A stretch of 64,000 nucleotides of DNA from Emiliania huxleyi CCMP1516 (Eukaryota > Haptophyta > Isochrysidales > Noelaerhabdaceae): the NCBI RefSeq assembly GCF_000372725.1, contig NW_005201792.1:839369-903368 (forward strand), given 5' to 3'. The notes beneath the pieces were generated by a model that worked only from the letters and a program-made list of their open reading frames with translations, was not told the DNA's origin and ran no database searches. Made by a program: the position numbers and the translations under genes. Numbering within the stretch: position 1 is the first letter of the stretch; each line of letters begins with the position of its first letter. This document shows, one piece after another, positions 1-8,649 of the stretch.

Positions 1-645
1 GAGCTGCAGCTGCACCCCGATCCCCGCGCCGTCGCCGCGCGCGTAGTTGCTCACGAGCGCGTCGTACTGTTCCGGGTCGAGGAAGCGCGTGTACGGGTCG
101 CCGAGCGCGCGGAGCATCTCTCGAATCGCGTCGTACGCCTCGCCCATGCCGCCCTGCTTGCCCGCGAGGCCCCGCAGCGCCTCGCTCTGCTTGGCCTTCC
201 AGCCATCCGCGCCGAGCCCGTTGAAGCTGCCGTCCACGTACTGCTTGCTCACCTCGCGCCACACATCCTGCACCAGCGCCTGCTCCTCGCTCAGCGCCAG
301 CGCGGCGCTCCGCTCGACCCGAAGCGCGGGCAGCGCCGCTCGTGCGCCGGGCGAAAGCACGGCGGGCCCGACGGTGATGGATGAGGCAGCCAGCGCGGCG
401 GCCAGCACGGCGGTCGCGACCGCGCGCTTCCAGTCCTTGCCGCCAAACTGCTGCGCCCTCTGCGGCACCTGGTCAGCTGGAATGCTAAACCGTGTGAACG
501 CCTCCCCCCCCGGTCCCGAAGGCTGGAATGCGGCGAGCGGCGAGCACGGCGAAGCAGCGCCAGCTAGATAAGTGGATTGCTGCAAAGCGCCTGTGCAGAG
601 CGAGATGCCCGCCGCAGGGGGCTGAGAGGAGATAGGCGGCCGCAT
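1..645 (-). CDS. ctpA: Carboxyl-terminal processing protease CtpA-like, plastid/thylakoid precursor (5' part only)
   Basis: The minus frame is open from the window edge up to about 651. It reads a low-complexity leader, then a hydrophobic Ala-rich segment (AVATAVLAAALAASS) ending in an ARA-ALP-type cleavage region, then the conserved CtpA N-terminal helical domain (QDVWREVSKQYVDGSF) and REMLRALGDPYTRFLDPEQY leading into the PDZ domain (GAGIGVQL at the edge). In the family this serine/lysine protease processes the C-terminus of the photosystem II D1 precursor in the thylakoid lumen; the hydrophobic segment fits a lumen-targeting signal. The PDZ core and the catalytic Ser/Lys lie beyond the left edge. 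Met codons at 645 and 651 are possible starts, but a pyrimidine-rich CTCCTCTCAG at about 623 may be a splice acceptor, so the first exon could lie further upstream. Confidence 0.85.
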   Translation of the reverse strand, partial: MRPPISSQPPAAGISLCTGALQQSTYLAGAASPCSPLAAFQPSGPGGEAFTRFSIPADQVPQRAQQFGGKDWKRAVATAVLAAALAASSITVGPAVLSPGARAALPALRVERSAALALSEEQALVQDVWREVSKQYVDGSFNGLGADGWKAKQSEALRGLAGKQGGMGEAYDAIREMLRALGDPYTRFLDPEQYDALVSNYARGDGAGIGVQLQL

Positions 646-825
646 GTACATGTGTGCACACACAAAGCCCGGGCGGGGGAAACCTGGTTGGGTGTGAAAT
701 ACACATTATTATGAGATTCGATCGACGATTCGAGTTGAGACACGTTTGAGACACGGAAATTTTTCCGTAAACGCAGACCCCGGGCCCCGAAATCGCACAG
801 TGATGCCTTTTACAAGCAAACCCGG

Positions 826-1211
826 TCCTGGGCGTGAGGTTAATGACCGCACTCCAAGTGCTCCAAGTGCTCCAAACTCCCTCGCACGATGGCGGCGTGC
901 CGTCCACGCCACAGAGATCGCTTGAATGCCGGCATTCAAGCGCGACAGTGCTAGCCGCCTCCGCGATGCTGAGCGGTGCATGAAATCTCTCTCTCTCTCT
1001 CTGCATGAAGGGCGGCGAGCCGCTGACGATGCGCGAGGCGTCCTTCATCAGCTCGCTGATGAGACACGCGGCCACCGTCCGGTTCACCATGCCGACTGGT
1101 TGCGTTGAGGGGTTGAGGGTTGAGGCCCCCCCTCAACCATCTGGTTGACGGTTGAGACCCCCCTTGGAGCACTTGGAGTGCGGTCATTAACCTCACGTCC
1201 AGGACCGGGGA
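826..1211. repeat. Inverted-repeat element with about 46-bp arms
   Basis: The arm at about 826-872 and the arm at about 1160-1208 are near-perfect reverse complements (shared core TTGGAGCACTTGGAGTGC followed by GGTCATTAACCTCAC and a CCGGTCCTGG block), about 290 bp apart. The interior holds a (CT)n run at 986-1002 and the TTGAGGGGTTGAGGG-type repeat at 1106-1160. No coding frame is convincing. The right arm runs straight into dispersed repeat family RF1. It may be a small non-autonomous transposon or two opposed RF1 copies. Confidence 0.6.
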
Positions 1212-1460
1212 GCTAAGAAGCGCACCCAGTTGGCCGGACGCTCGGTATCGGGTTACGGGCTAGAGAGCCCTAGCCCCGGGGGTGCGCGGTCGCAGGGCCA
1301 TAACACGGGTCTCCGAGGGTTGGCCCCGCGTACCGGGTTTCCCCTTAACTGCAGGACGCCCCCTCTACTCGGAGCTAAAGAATACTCTCCGAGGGTTGGC
1401 TCCGTGTACCAGGTTTCCCCTTAACTGCAGAACGCCGCCCCTCTACTCGGAGCTAGTGAT
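1157..1460 (+). repeat. Dispersed repeat family RF1, longest copy, with an internal 78-bp tandem duplication
   Basis: The sequence starts with the arm described above, continues GGGGAGCTAAGAAGCGCACC, and ends CCCCTCTACTCGGAGCTA. The block from CTCCGAGGGTTGGC to CTACTCGGAGCTA is present twice in tandem (about 1308-1382 and 1386-1460). The same order of blocks recurs at 59932-60173; parts recur at 10884-10957 and, inverted, at 50683-50765. It has no protein-coding content. Its function is unknown. Confidence 0.7.
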
Positions 1461-3110
1461 ACGAGAATACGTACCGCCCCGACGCAGTACTACGCGACGA
1501 TAACACGAGCATACAAGAATACGCAGCTGCGAGACGCCTATAAAGAAACAGCGAGGTAAATTTCGGCGGCTATGATAAACCGAAACTTGTCGTAAAACGC
1601 GGGCGAAAGCAAAGCAGAGGGCGGGCGCTTTTGACGCAGCGATGCCCGCAGCCTGTCGAGCAGCTTCCGCGGCGCATGGGCGCCGCGGGGTTGAACGACA
1701 GCCGCGCCTCTCGAGCCACCCGTGCCACGCGCGGCGACGCGCACCCTGCGCGCCAGTCGGCGCACTGGCAGTACTGCACCAGCCAGCACGGCATGGAGCA
1801 ATGCATCCAGGGCATTGTGTTGGGCGCCAGCCAGCATGCCTCAGCACAGAGCGAGAGCGCATGCTGCGCACCCTGGCGCAGCACCAGCTCGCCTCCAATC
1901 AGGCACTCTCACCACTGCACAGCCGCCCACGAGCGCCCGCAGCTGCACTGCTCAACGCTCAAGCTCAGGAGCCTCCCCTTGTTGTCGCAGCTTTGTGCAG
2001 TGCAGCGTGCGAGCAGCGCAGCGCCAGGCAGACCCGTGGCACGCCCGGGCGGCTGTGGGACGGAGGCCCGCCGAGCGAGTGCGAGCCGCATCGGCGGCCA
2101 TGTCTCCCGCAGCCGCGAGCGAGCGGTGCAAAGAGGCAGCGTCGCGCATGCTTTTCCGTAACGGCTGGAAAAGCCCCCGTCAACCCTTTAGTTGAGGGTT
2201 GAGGCCTCCGGGGCCTATTCACAGGCTCGCGCGTGATCACAAGATAAACTGGAACAGCCCTGCCGCCAAAAAATCGCTTCGCCTGCGGCGCGCTCTTGCT
2301 CCTCTACCTCGAGCGCAATCCATAAGTAGGAGACGCTCACTGTCGCCATTCAGGCGCCTGATCTTTCAGCAAAGCGATGGCCTACCTGGTACAAGATCAG
2401 ATGCGCCCCCGGCAGGAAGACGCGTGTGATGCCGCATGCAGAGGTCGAATGCGCACAGAGAACGGACGGCAAGAGAAGGCAAGGGAAGGAAGAGAAACGG
2501 CTGGTGAAGCTCAGCTCACGGCGTAGTATTGCGGTCACTAACCATCCACGGCAAGAGTCACGGTGAATGCTGCCGCATAAAAGCAACAGAGTCGCGGTTG
2601 GCGCGATGGTCTTGTCGCGGTTAACGACTTAACGTTGCACACGGCCATAGACGCAGGATCTGTTTGGCGAGCCTCAAGCAGCGAAAGCAGGCGCGAGAAA
2701 TAATGTCAATCCTGAGATCTCAATTTTGGCGCTAGTTTTGTTTCCTGGTACATCACGACGACTTGGGTCTCATGTAGCTCGACGGCTCTTCGACGGCTCT
2801 TTCTGGTTGGATCAGACAGTGCTATCAGTCAACAACACAATGCCGAGAGCAGGGCGGCCTTCGAGCAGGGCGGCCTTCGAGGCAACTAAGTTCCTGCTGC
2901 ATTTTGCCACTCAACGTACAACTTGATGGCGGGCGGACGTGTCGAGCATGGATCGAGAGCATGGAAGGCGGCCATTGCTCAAACCTGTTCGAGTTGGCCT
3001 CCGGGAACAAGGGTGCGTGGCCGGCGCGGTCTGTTTCACGTGCAATAAGGGCAACGCCATCAAAATCGCGCGAACATGGGCCGACATGCCTCCGACATTT
3101 CTCAGGGCTC
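1461..3110. other. Intergenic region without a recognisable gene
   Basis: Long frames on both strands between 1440 and 2240 are Arg/Ala/Pro-rich shadows of GC-rich DNA with no recognisable domain. A second TTGAGGGTTGAGGC motif sits near 2191. From 2240 to 3110 I see no supportable gene. A small exon of an unknown gene cannot be excluded. Confidence 0.5.
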
Positions 3111-3117
3111 GGACGGA

Positions 3118-3895
3118 AGCTCTGCAGACAGCCTGGGGTGTCGGCGGGCCCCCGGGGGCGACGGGGGTGCTCTTGGGGGGGGTCCCCCCAGTCAAGGGGG
3201 TCTGGGGCGCAGCCCCAGGTAGCCCGCCGCAGGCGCCGATTTTTTGGGGCTTTTTTGACTGATTTTCATGAGGTGTTGCTACTATTTTGGGACCAGTTGA
3301 AGCCTAAAAATGGCTACAAATACAGTCACAGCAGCTGCTCGTCATGAGCTGCTACTGTGTGGCAGAGCCCAGAGAGAGGGCTTTCAGGAGCACTATTCAG
3401 TTTGATCCAGCTCAACGTTGCGGAGTAGTAAGATTGTTCCGTTGCGTGAGCGGCCGGCGGCCGGCGGCGGCCGGTGCGGCACGCGGAGCACTCCGTGAGC
3501 GGTGACGGGTGCGGACGAGCGAATGAGAGGTCCCTTTCAGTAAGAGATAGGCAGTCCTAGTCCCTAACAACACATCTTCCACAGATAGCAACCTCTCATT
3601 CGCTCGTCCGCGCCCGTCACTGCTAGTCGGGGCACTCCCGGCGTACGGCCCGGTCCCGGTCGTCACTCCGGTTGCTCGTGTTCACACCGTCAGAACTCAG
3701 CTCCGCTAAGGATCCAGCGTCTGAGACTTGGGCATCTTACACAACTTTTGTAGTAGAGCACAATGGCACCCTTGCATCAAGTGCATCACTTCGTTAAAGG
3801 ACCGTAAAGGAGGTCCCCGTTTTCGGCCGCCGCGGCCGGAGAGCACCCCCGTCGCCCCCGGGGGCCCGTCGACACCCCAGGGCAGACAGCCAGAC
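3118..3895. repeat. Nested inverted repeats (MITE-like)
   Basis: The outer arms are 3120-3175 and 3838-3893: both carry CTGGGGTGTCG followed by GGGCCCCCGGGGGCGACGGG, one on each strand. An inner hairpin pairs about 3500-3530 with 3590-3620 (GTGACGGG, GCGGACGAGCGAATGAGAGG and complement) around a 60-nt loop. No open frame of interest is inside. The architecture suggests a non-autonomous element or a structured transcript. Confidence 0.55.
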
Positions 3896-4295
3896 CGCTC
3901 TGCGCGCACATTAGTGTGCGGTCGGACCGACTTTTTCAGACTTTACTATCCTGGATACTGAGGGTATGTGCTGCTAGATCTCACTGAGCTGAGCTCGTAT
4001 CTGCCTTTGGTAAGCAGTTTTGAGTTCGGTAATGTCTCCGGAGACGGAGGGCCGCGTCCGCGGACGACCATGACGTCGCTCGTCGGCCGGGACCCCCCCC
4101 GCGCGGGGGCCTTCGATGGCTGTCAGCGCTCCTCCGGGCTTGCATCACACCTCCATTCACGCACGTAGCTGAAGCAAGTACTCGTAAAAACGGCGCGTCA
4201 AATGCAGCATCCAGGCGTCTAAAGAAGACGACATGAATGGTTCACAGAGAATGTGTTCAGACCTTTGCACGGGTGTGTGTGTGTGGACAGCCATT

Positions 4296-4396
4296 CCGCG
4301 TGGTTGAGGGGTTGAAGGGGTCTGTCAACCACTTGGTTGAGGGTTGAGGCCTCTGTCAACCACGTGGTTGACAGTTGAGGCAATCGGCCTCAACCA
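4296..4396. repeat. TTGAGG/TCAACC short repeat cluster
   Basis: Alternating TGGTTGAGGGGTTGA and GTCAACCAC units form overlapping short palindromes. The same units occur at 1106-1160 and near 2191. The flanking sequence 3900-5030 contains no gene I can support. Confidence 0.5.
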
Positions 4397-5030
4397 CCGC
4401 TCTGGGCAGAAAAAGAAACTTTACACCGCAAGTGCCTCGCCGAGAATTTTAGAAAGGCATCAAACGATGCTAGTGGGGTGCTCCCGAGGAAACACCTTTT
4501 TCTCATCAGTCACACAATATGAACACAATAACAACCTGCGTGTGGTGCGCTACTAGCCGTCTTCCAGTCTTCCACACATCGCGTCGGGATCATGGGGATA
4601 AATTACGGACGTCCATCCACTGGGATGAGAGTACTGGAGAGATGAGGTGGAATCTGCTGATTCAACAGCCGCCCAAAGGAGCGCCGCCTCAACACCGGGT
4701 CTCGGCTCTATCGAGCTATGCTAGCTCCAGCCGCAGCCCCACCCGGCCGCCCGAGGGTGTTCCCGCAGGCAGAGAAGACTACTTTAATCCTGGGGGAAGA
4801 GCAACCGCGCTCGCTCGTCGACGTCGCTCGTGCTGTGCTCAGCCTGGGCGGATATCCCTCTCGGCGCTGTGGGTGTGTGGCCTGAGCTGTGGCTGTGCCG
4901 TATTTCTCCACCGCCGGACCCGCAACTCCTGGTCTCCGTATTCTTTCTCTTAGCGACGGACATCGTAGATCGTACCGTTGCGCTACCGTGCAGTACTCGC
5001 GACATTGATCATCTAGTTGATCATTCGGTG

Positions 5031-8015
5031 TCAGCTCGTTGGCTCGCGCAGCCACGGCGCGAGCGAAGCCAGCACGGCTTCGAAGCCTCCGCCTCCTGGG
5101 TCTGCACCGCCGCCGGGCGGCGCGGCACCGCGCACCAAGTCCGACAGCACTCGCGGCAACAGCGGGCGGCCGTTGACGCTGACCGCCTCGATGCGCACCT
5201 CTCGCACGCGGCCGCTCGCGCCGTCGAGCTGCAGCCGCAGCTCGAACCGGACCGTGAGTGGCAGCCCGGGGGCGCCGAGCGCCGCCGCCGCGCCGAGCCG
5301 CGCCGGCAGGCGGCAGCGGAGCAGCACGTCGCCGTCGGCGCTCAGAGCGACGCGGACGGCGAGCGGCGCCTCGGCGTCGCCGCTCACGGCCATTCCGCCC
5401 TGCGCGATTGCGCCAGCGTAGAGGCGGCGCGCTGCGGCGAGCGCGCGGGCGAGCGACGGGCGGCCGGAGAGGAGTCGCTCGCCGAGGAGGCCGGTGAGGC
5501 GCACCTTCGGTCGGGCGGGGCTGGGGCTGGGGGCCGGGGGGCGTCGAGAGAGTGCCTCGTGGCCCTCCCCTTCCCCGCCGCACCTCCTCCTCGCAGAGGG
5601 AGGCCAGGTCGAGCGGCGCGGTGAGGGCGGCGGGGACCTGCTGGTGCAGCGACCGCAGCAGCGAGAGGGCGGTCGTCGCGAATGCGGGCGGGATCGGCGT
5701 CGTCGACGACGCGCTCAGGGGCGAGGAGGAGGAGGAGGAGGAGGAGGAGGAAGAAGAGGCCGCCGGCTGCAGCGGCGCCAGCGCGCCCTCTGTGACGGAG
5801 ACGAGCGTCGCGCCGAGCAGGGGCAGAGTGCCGCCTTTGAGTCGGCCGAGCAGCTCCTATGCCACCAGAGAAGCGCTGTCTATGTCTCCGGGTGGCGTTG
5901 GGCTCGCCCCAGCCAGGCATGGAGGAGGCGCCTGCGGCAGCGCCTCGCGATTGTTGACCCGCAAGCCGCGCAGCGTGTGAGCGACGATCACCGGGGCCGC
6001 GCCACCGCCGCCGTCCGCAAACTCAAACTCGGAGCGGGCGGCGACGCTGAAGAGGGGCGTGCCAGCCGTTGGGCCGGCGGACGGCGCGAGCACGTACCTC
6101 CAGAGCGCAGCCACGCCGCCGCCCGCTCCGTCGCCGCCTCCTCCGGCGCCGCCTCCTGCCGCCAGCTCCTCCGCCGCCCCGCCGGCGCCACTCGCTCGGA
6201 CTGTCGGGCCGGCGACCCCTGAAGGGACAGGCGCAGGGCTGTGCTACGGGGCTGCGGTACAGGGGTCGAGGGGTCGAGCGGCGTCTCTCCAGGCGGTGAG
6301 TCGGAGGGTTGAGGCGTGCACAGGGGGGGGGNNNNNNNNNNNNNNNNNNNNNNNNNNNNNNNNNNNNNNNNNNNNNNNNNNNNNNNNNNNNNNNNNNNNN
6401 NNNNNNNNNNNNNNNNNNNNNNNNNNNNNNNCCGCCGGGCCCTTTTTTTTGGTTTTTGGGGCCGGCGCCCCTTTAAGGGTCAGGGCCAGGGTTTTTTTCC
6501 GGGGTTTCGGTACCGGGTTTGGGGGTTTTGGGGGGTTTTTTCCGGGGGGTGTTTTGTGGGTTTAGAGCTTTTTTTTTGGGGGGGGGGGGGGGGGCAGCAC
6601 CGCGGTGCTCGAGCTGGAAGTCGAAGGCGTGGGAGAGGAGGGGGGAGAGGGCGGCGGCGGCGTGGGCGGCCCGCGCGGAGCCGAGCAGCTGCAGGTACGG
6701 CCCCCTGCCTACTAAGAATTAAATTAAATTAAATTAAATTCTTAGATTAGTAGCTGCAGGTACGGCCCCCCTGCCTCGCAGCAGCGGCGCTGCTGCGGCG
6801 GCGAGGAGCTCGAGGTCGGGGGCATACCGGCCGGCGTCAGGCGCCGTGCCCTCGGCGAGAAGCGCGCGCAGCTCCGCCTCGACGGCGGCGGCGGCGAGGT
6901 GCAGCTCCTAGAGCCACGACACGGCGGCACATGAAGCGCGCTCTGCTGCCGGGCGGTGGTGCGGCGAGACAGGCGGCGAGGCGGGCGTGGGTGGCGAGAC
7001 GGGCGGCGGGCGTGGTTGCTCGACGACACGCAAGGACCCCCGAGGTCTACCTTGCCTGCACCTGGGGCTCGATGCTCGGCTCCATCTCGGCTCCATCTCG
7101 GCTCCATCTCGCGCCTCGTAAGCGGCCCACTCCTCCGAGCCCGGCAAAGGAGGGAAGGGCTCCTCTGCGCCGGACGCCTCTGCGCCCTCCCCGCCCTCGC
7201 CCCCGCCCTCGGCCGGCGGCGGCGCGGCCGGCGGCGGCGGCGCCTCCGCGCCAACCGCCGCGAGAAGCTCGGCTGCTGTGGCAAACGCCTCTGCCGGCGA
7301 GGCGGGCGAGGAGCGGCGGTAGAGGCGAAGCCACTCGGCAAGCGTCGACGAGGGCAGTCGGCGGCCGTTGAGTCGGAGGTTGGAGAGCTCGTGCCGGCAG
7401 AGGCGGCCGTCGGCGGCGAGCGTGTAGGTGGAGATGCCGGAGAGCGCGGCGGCGGGGAGTGCGGCGGATATGCCGGTGGACGCGGGAGTGAGAGGGGCGC
7501 TCCATCGAACGGAGACGGCGTCGGGGCCGATCGAGTAGTCGCACTGCAACTCACCGGCACGCAGACCGGCGACGTCGAGGAGGGGCGACGTGTTGAGCGC
7601 CGCGACCGCCTTGGGGCGGGAGAGCGGGACGGTGAGTGGGTGGGCGGGCCGAGGGAGGGGAAGGTGGGCGCACACACCTCGAAAAGAGAGAGATAGGCCT
7701 CGCGGCCCCGGGCGAGGTCTACGCCTGCAGTTCGGTCGGACAGAGGGCTGAAGCGAGGTAGACGGGAGACGGGAGGCAGAGCGGGCGGATGCCGAGGTCA
7801 GACACGAGCGAAATGTCGTCGGAAAAGGCAACCTCCGGCGGTGAGCGCGTAAAAGCCGCCGGAGCGAAGCCGCGCAGCCGCCCGATATTGCGGTGAGCGG
7901 CTTGTGCCCTGGAAAATGCAGCGTCCGACAGGAAGGAAGTTGGTAGCGCAGCAGCAGAGCCCACGTCCGCGCGAGGAGAAATCAGAGCCAGCGAGACCCA
8001 GGCGAACAGCAGCAT
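5031..8015 (-). CDS. Plastid-type protein with three DUF2358/SnoaL-like domains (interrupted by assembly gap)
   Basis: A multi-exon minus-strand gene. The N-terminus MLLFAWVSLALISPRADVGS is a signal-peptide-like segment followed by SAAALPTSF, as expected for plastid import through a complex plastid. Exon 2 (about 7610-7100) reads SVRWSAPLTPASTGISAALP, then SGISTYTLAADGRLCRHE and LRLNGRRLP, the W-x-G-x-Y-x-(7)-H pattern of DUF2358-type NTF2-like proteins. Exon 3 (about 6904-6775) and exon 4 (6708 down, GPYLQLLGSARAAH, LSPLLSHAFDFQLEHRG) start a second domain that ends with VIVAHTLRGLRVNNREALP near 5930. A third domain lies at 5870-5031 (GERLLSGRPSLARALAAARR, then VREVRIEAVSVNGRPLLP). Splice sites are mixed GT and GC. 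Function is unknown; DUF2358 proteins are mostly plastid proteins. Exon joins around the gap at 6332-6431 cannot be resolved. Confidence 0.6.
6332..6590. other. 100-N assembly gap followed by an error-rich duplicate of its left flank
   Basis: Exactly 100 N occupy 6332-6431. Sequence from about 6440 to 6590 (GGGGCCGGCGCCCCTTTAAG and following, with homopolymer runs of T and G) is a corrupted copy of 6205-6331 (GGGCCGGCGACCCCTGAAGG and following). The two sides therefore overlap rather than bracket missing DNA, and the N run is a placeholder. Confidence 0.8.
6687..6776 (-). repeat. Recently gained intron: 66 nt, exon duplication plus AT-rich hairpin filler
   Basis: The 24-bp segment at 6687-6710 is repeated at 6752-6776 with one extra base. 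Between them lies an AT-rich palindrome (CTAAGAATT ... AATTCTTAG). In the minus-strand gene this is exactly an intron (6774 to 6709): donor GAG|GCAGGG, acceptor TTAGTAG|GCAGGG, restoring the frame LLRG-RGPYLQLL. Confidence 0.75.
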
Positions 8016-8329
8016 GGCCAGAGGGCCGACACGACAAAGAAAAAGCGGGACTGCGGACGAGTTCGCCCATCTCTGGGGTGGGTGTCAGAACAGTCGTCCT
8101 TGCGCGAGGAGAGCTCGATAAACTCGAGGGGCCAAAATACGCCGGAGGGCGGAGTTGCGCCGAGAGGCGGGAGAAGCCGCGAGAGCAAGGGATCGGAGGG
8201 CGGCGGCGGCGTCGCAGGACGAGGCAGAGCCAGAGGAGAGCGAAGGGACAGAGGATGAAGCGACAGGAGAGAGAACGATGAGAGTGGGGCAACCGCGGGC
8301 ACGAAGGTTGCAGCGAGAATCGGCGAGCG

Positions 8330-8440
8330 ACGGCTAGCAACACACTCCTCTCCTTAAAATCCCTGTGTGGTGGCGGCGTGCCGTCCTCCCATCCCTCCCC
8401 TGCATCTCTGTTTTCTTTCTTTCTTTTTCGCCCATCTCTC
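8330..8440 (-). promoter_or_regulatory. Dispersed 5'-flank element (family PE), upstream of the DUF2358-like gene
   Basis: On the minus strand it reads GAAAGAAAGAAAACAGAG, GGGAGGGATGGGAGGACGGC, CCACACAGGGATTTTAAGG, GAGAGGAGTGTG, GCTAGCCGTCG. The same block lies upstream of, and in the same orientation as, the genes at 15957 (minus) and 22090 (plus), and at the end of the transposon-like copy at 29.3 kb. Sequence from 8330 to about 8090 is also homologous to the transposon end (29465-29690). Promoter or 5' UTR function is inferred from position only. Confidence 0.5.
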
Positions 8441-8649
8441 CTGGAGATGCCAGCTCTATTTATTTACTCCGAGCTGGTCTTGCGGGCAGCGACTGGAGGG
8501 CTGGCCTCCGAGGGCTGGTACAATAGCCGCAGGAATTGCGTCGGCCGCATTTCTGGCCGCATCAGGCTCATGCTAGCATCCACCTCGCGGGCCGATGTTC
8601 TGGCCATTTTCCGCCCTCGGAACGTTCGTAAGTCAATCGGCAGGAGGGA

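Noticed and set aside
485-1090. 201-codon minus frame overlapping the CtpA leader
   Set aside because: It is out of frame with the conserved CtpA sequence and crosses the RF1 arm.
951-1196. Shared frame starting MRLMTALQVLQ here and at 59961
   Set aside because: Both come from translating the RF1 arm; conservation is at DNA level and the continuations are unrelated.
4708-5583. 291-codon Arg-rich minus frame and overlapping plus frame 4830-5624
   Set aside because: Shadow frames of the third DUF2358-like domain, which has the conserved residues in a different frame.
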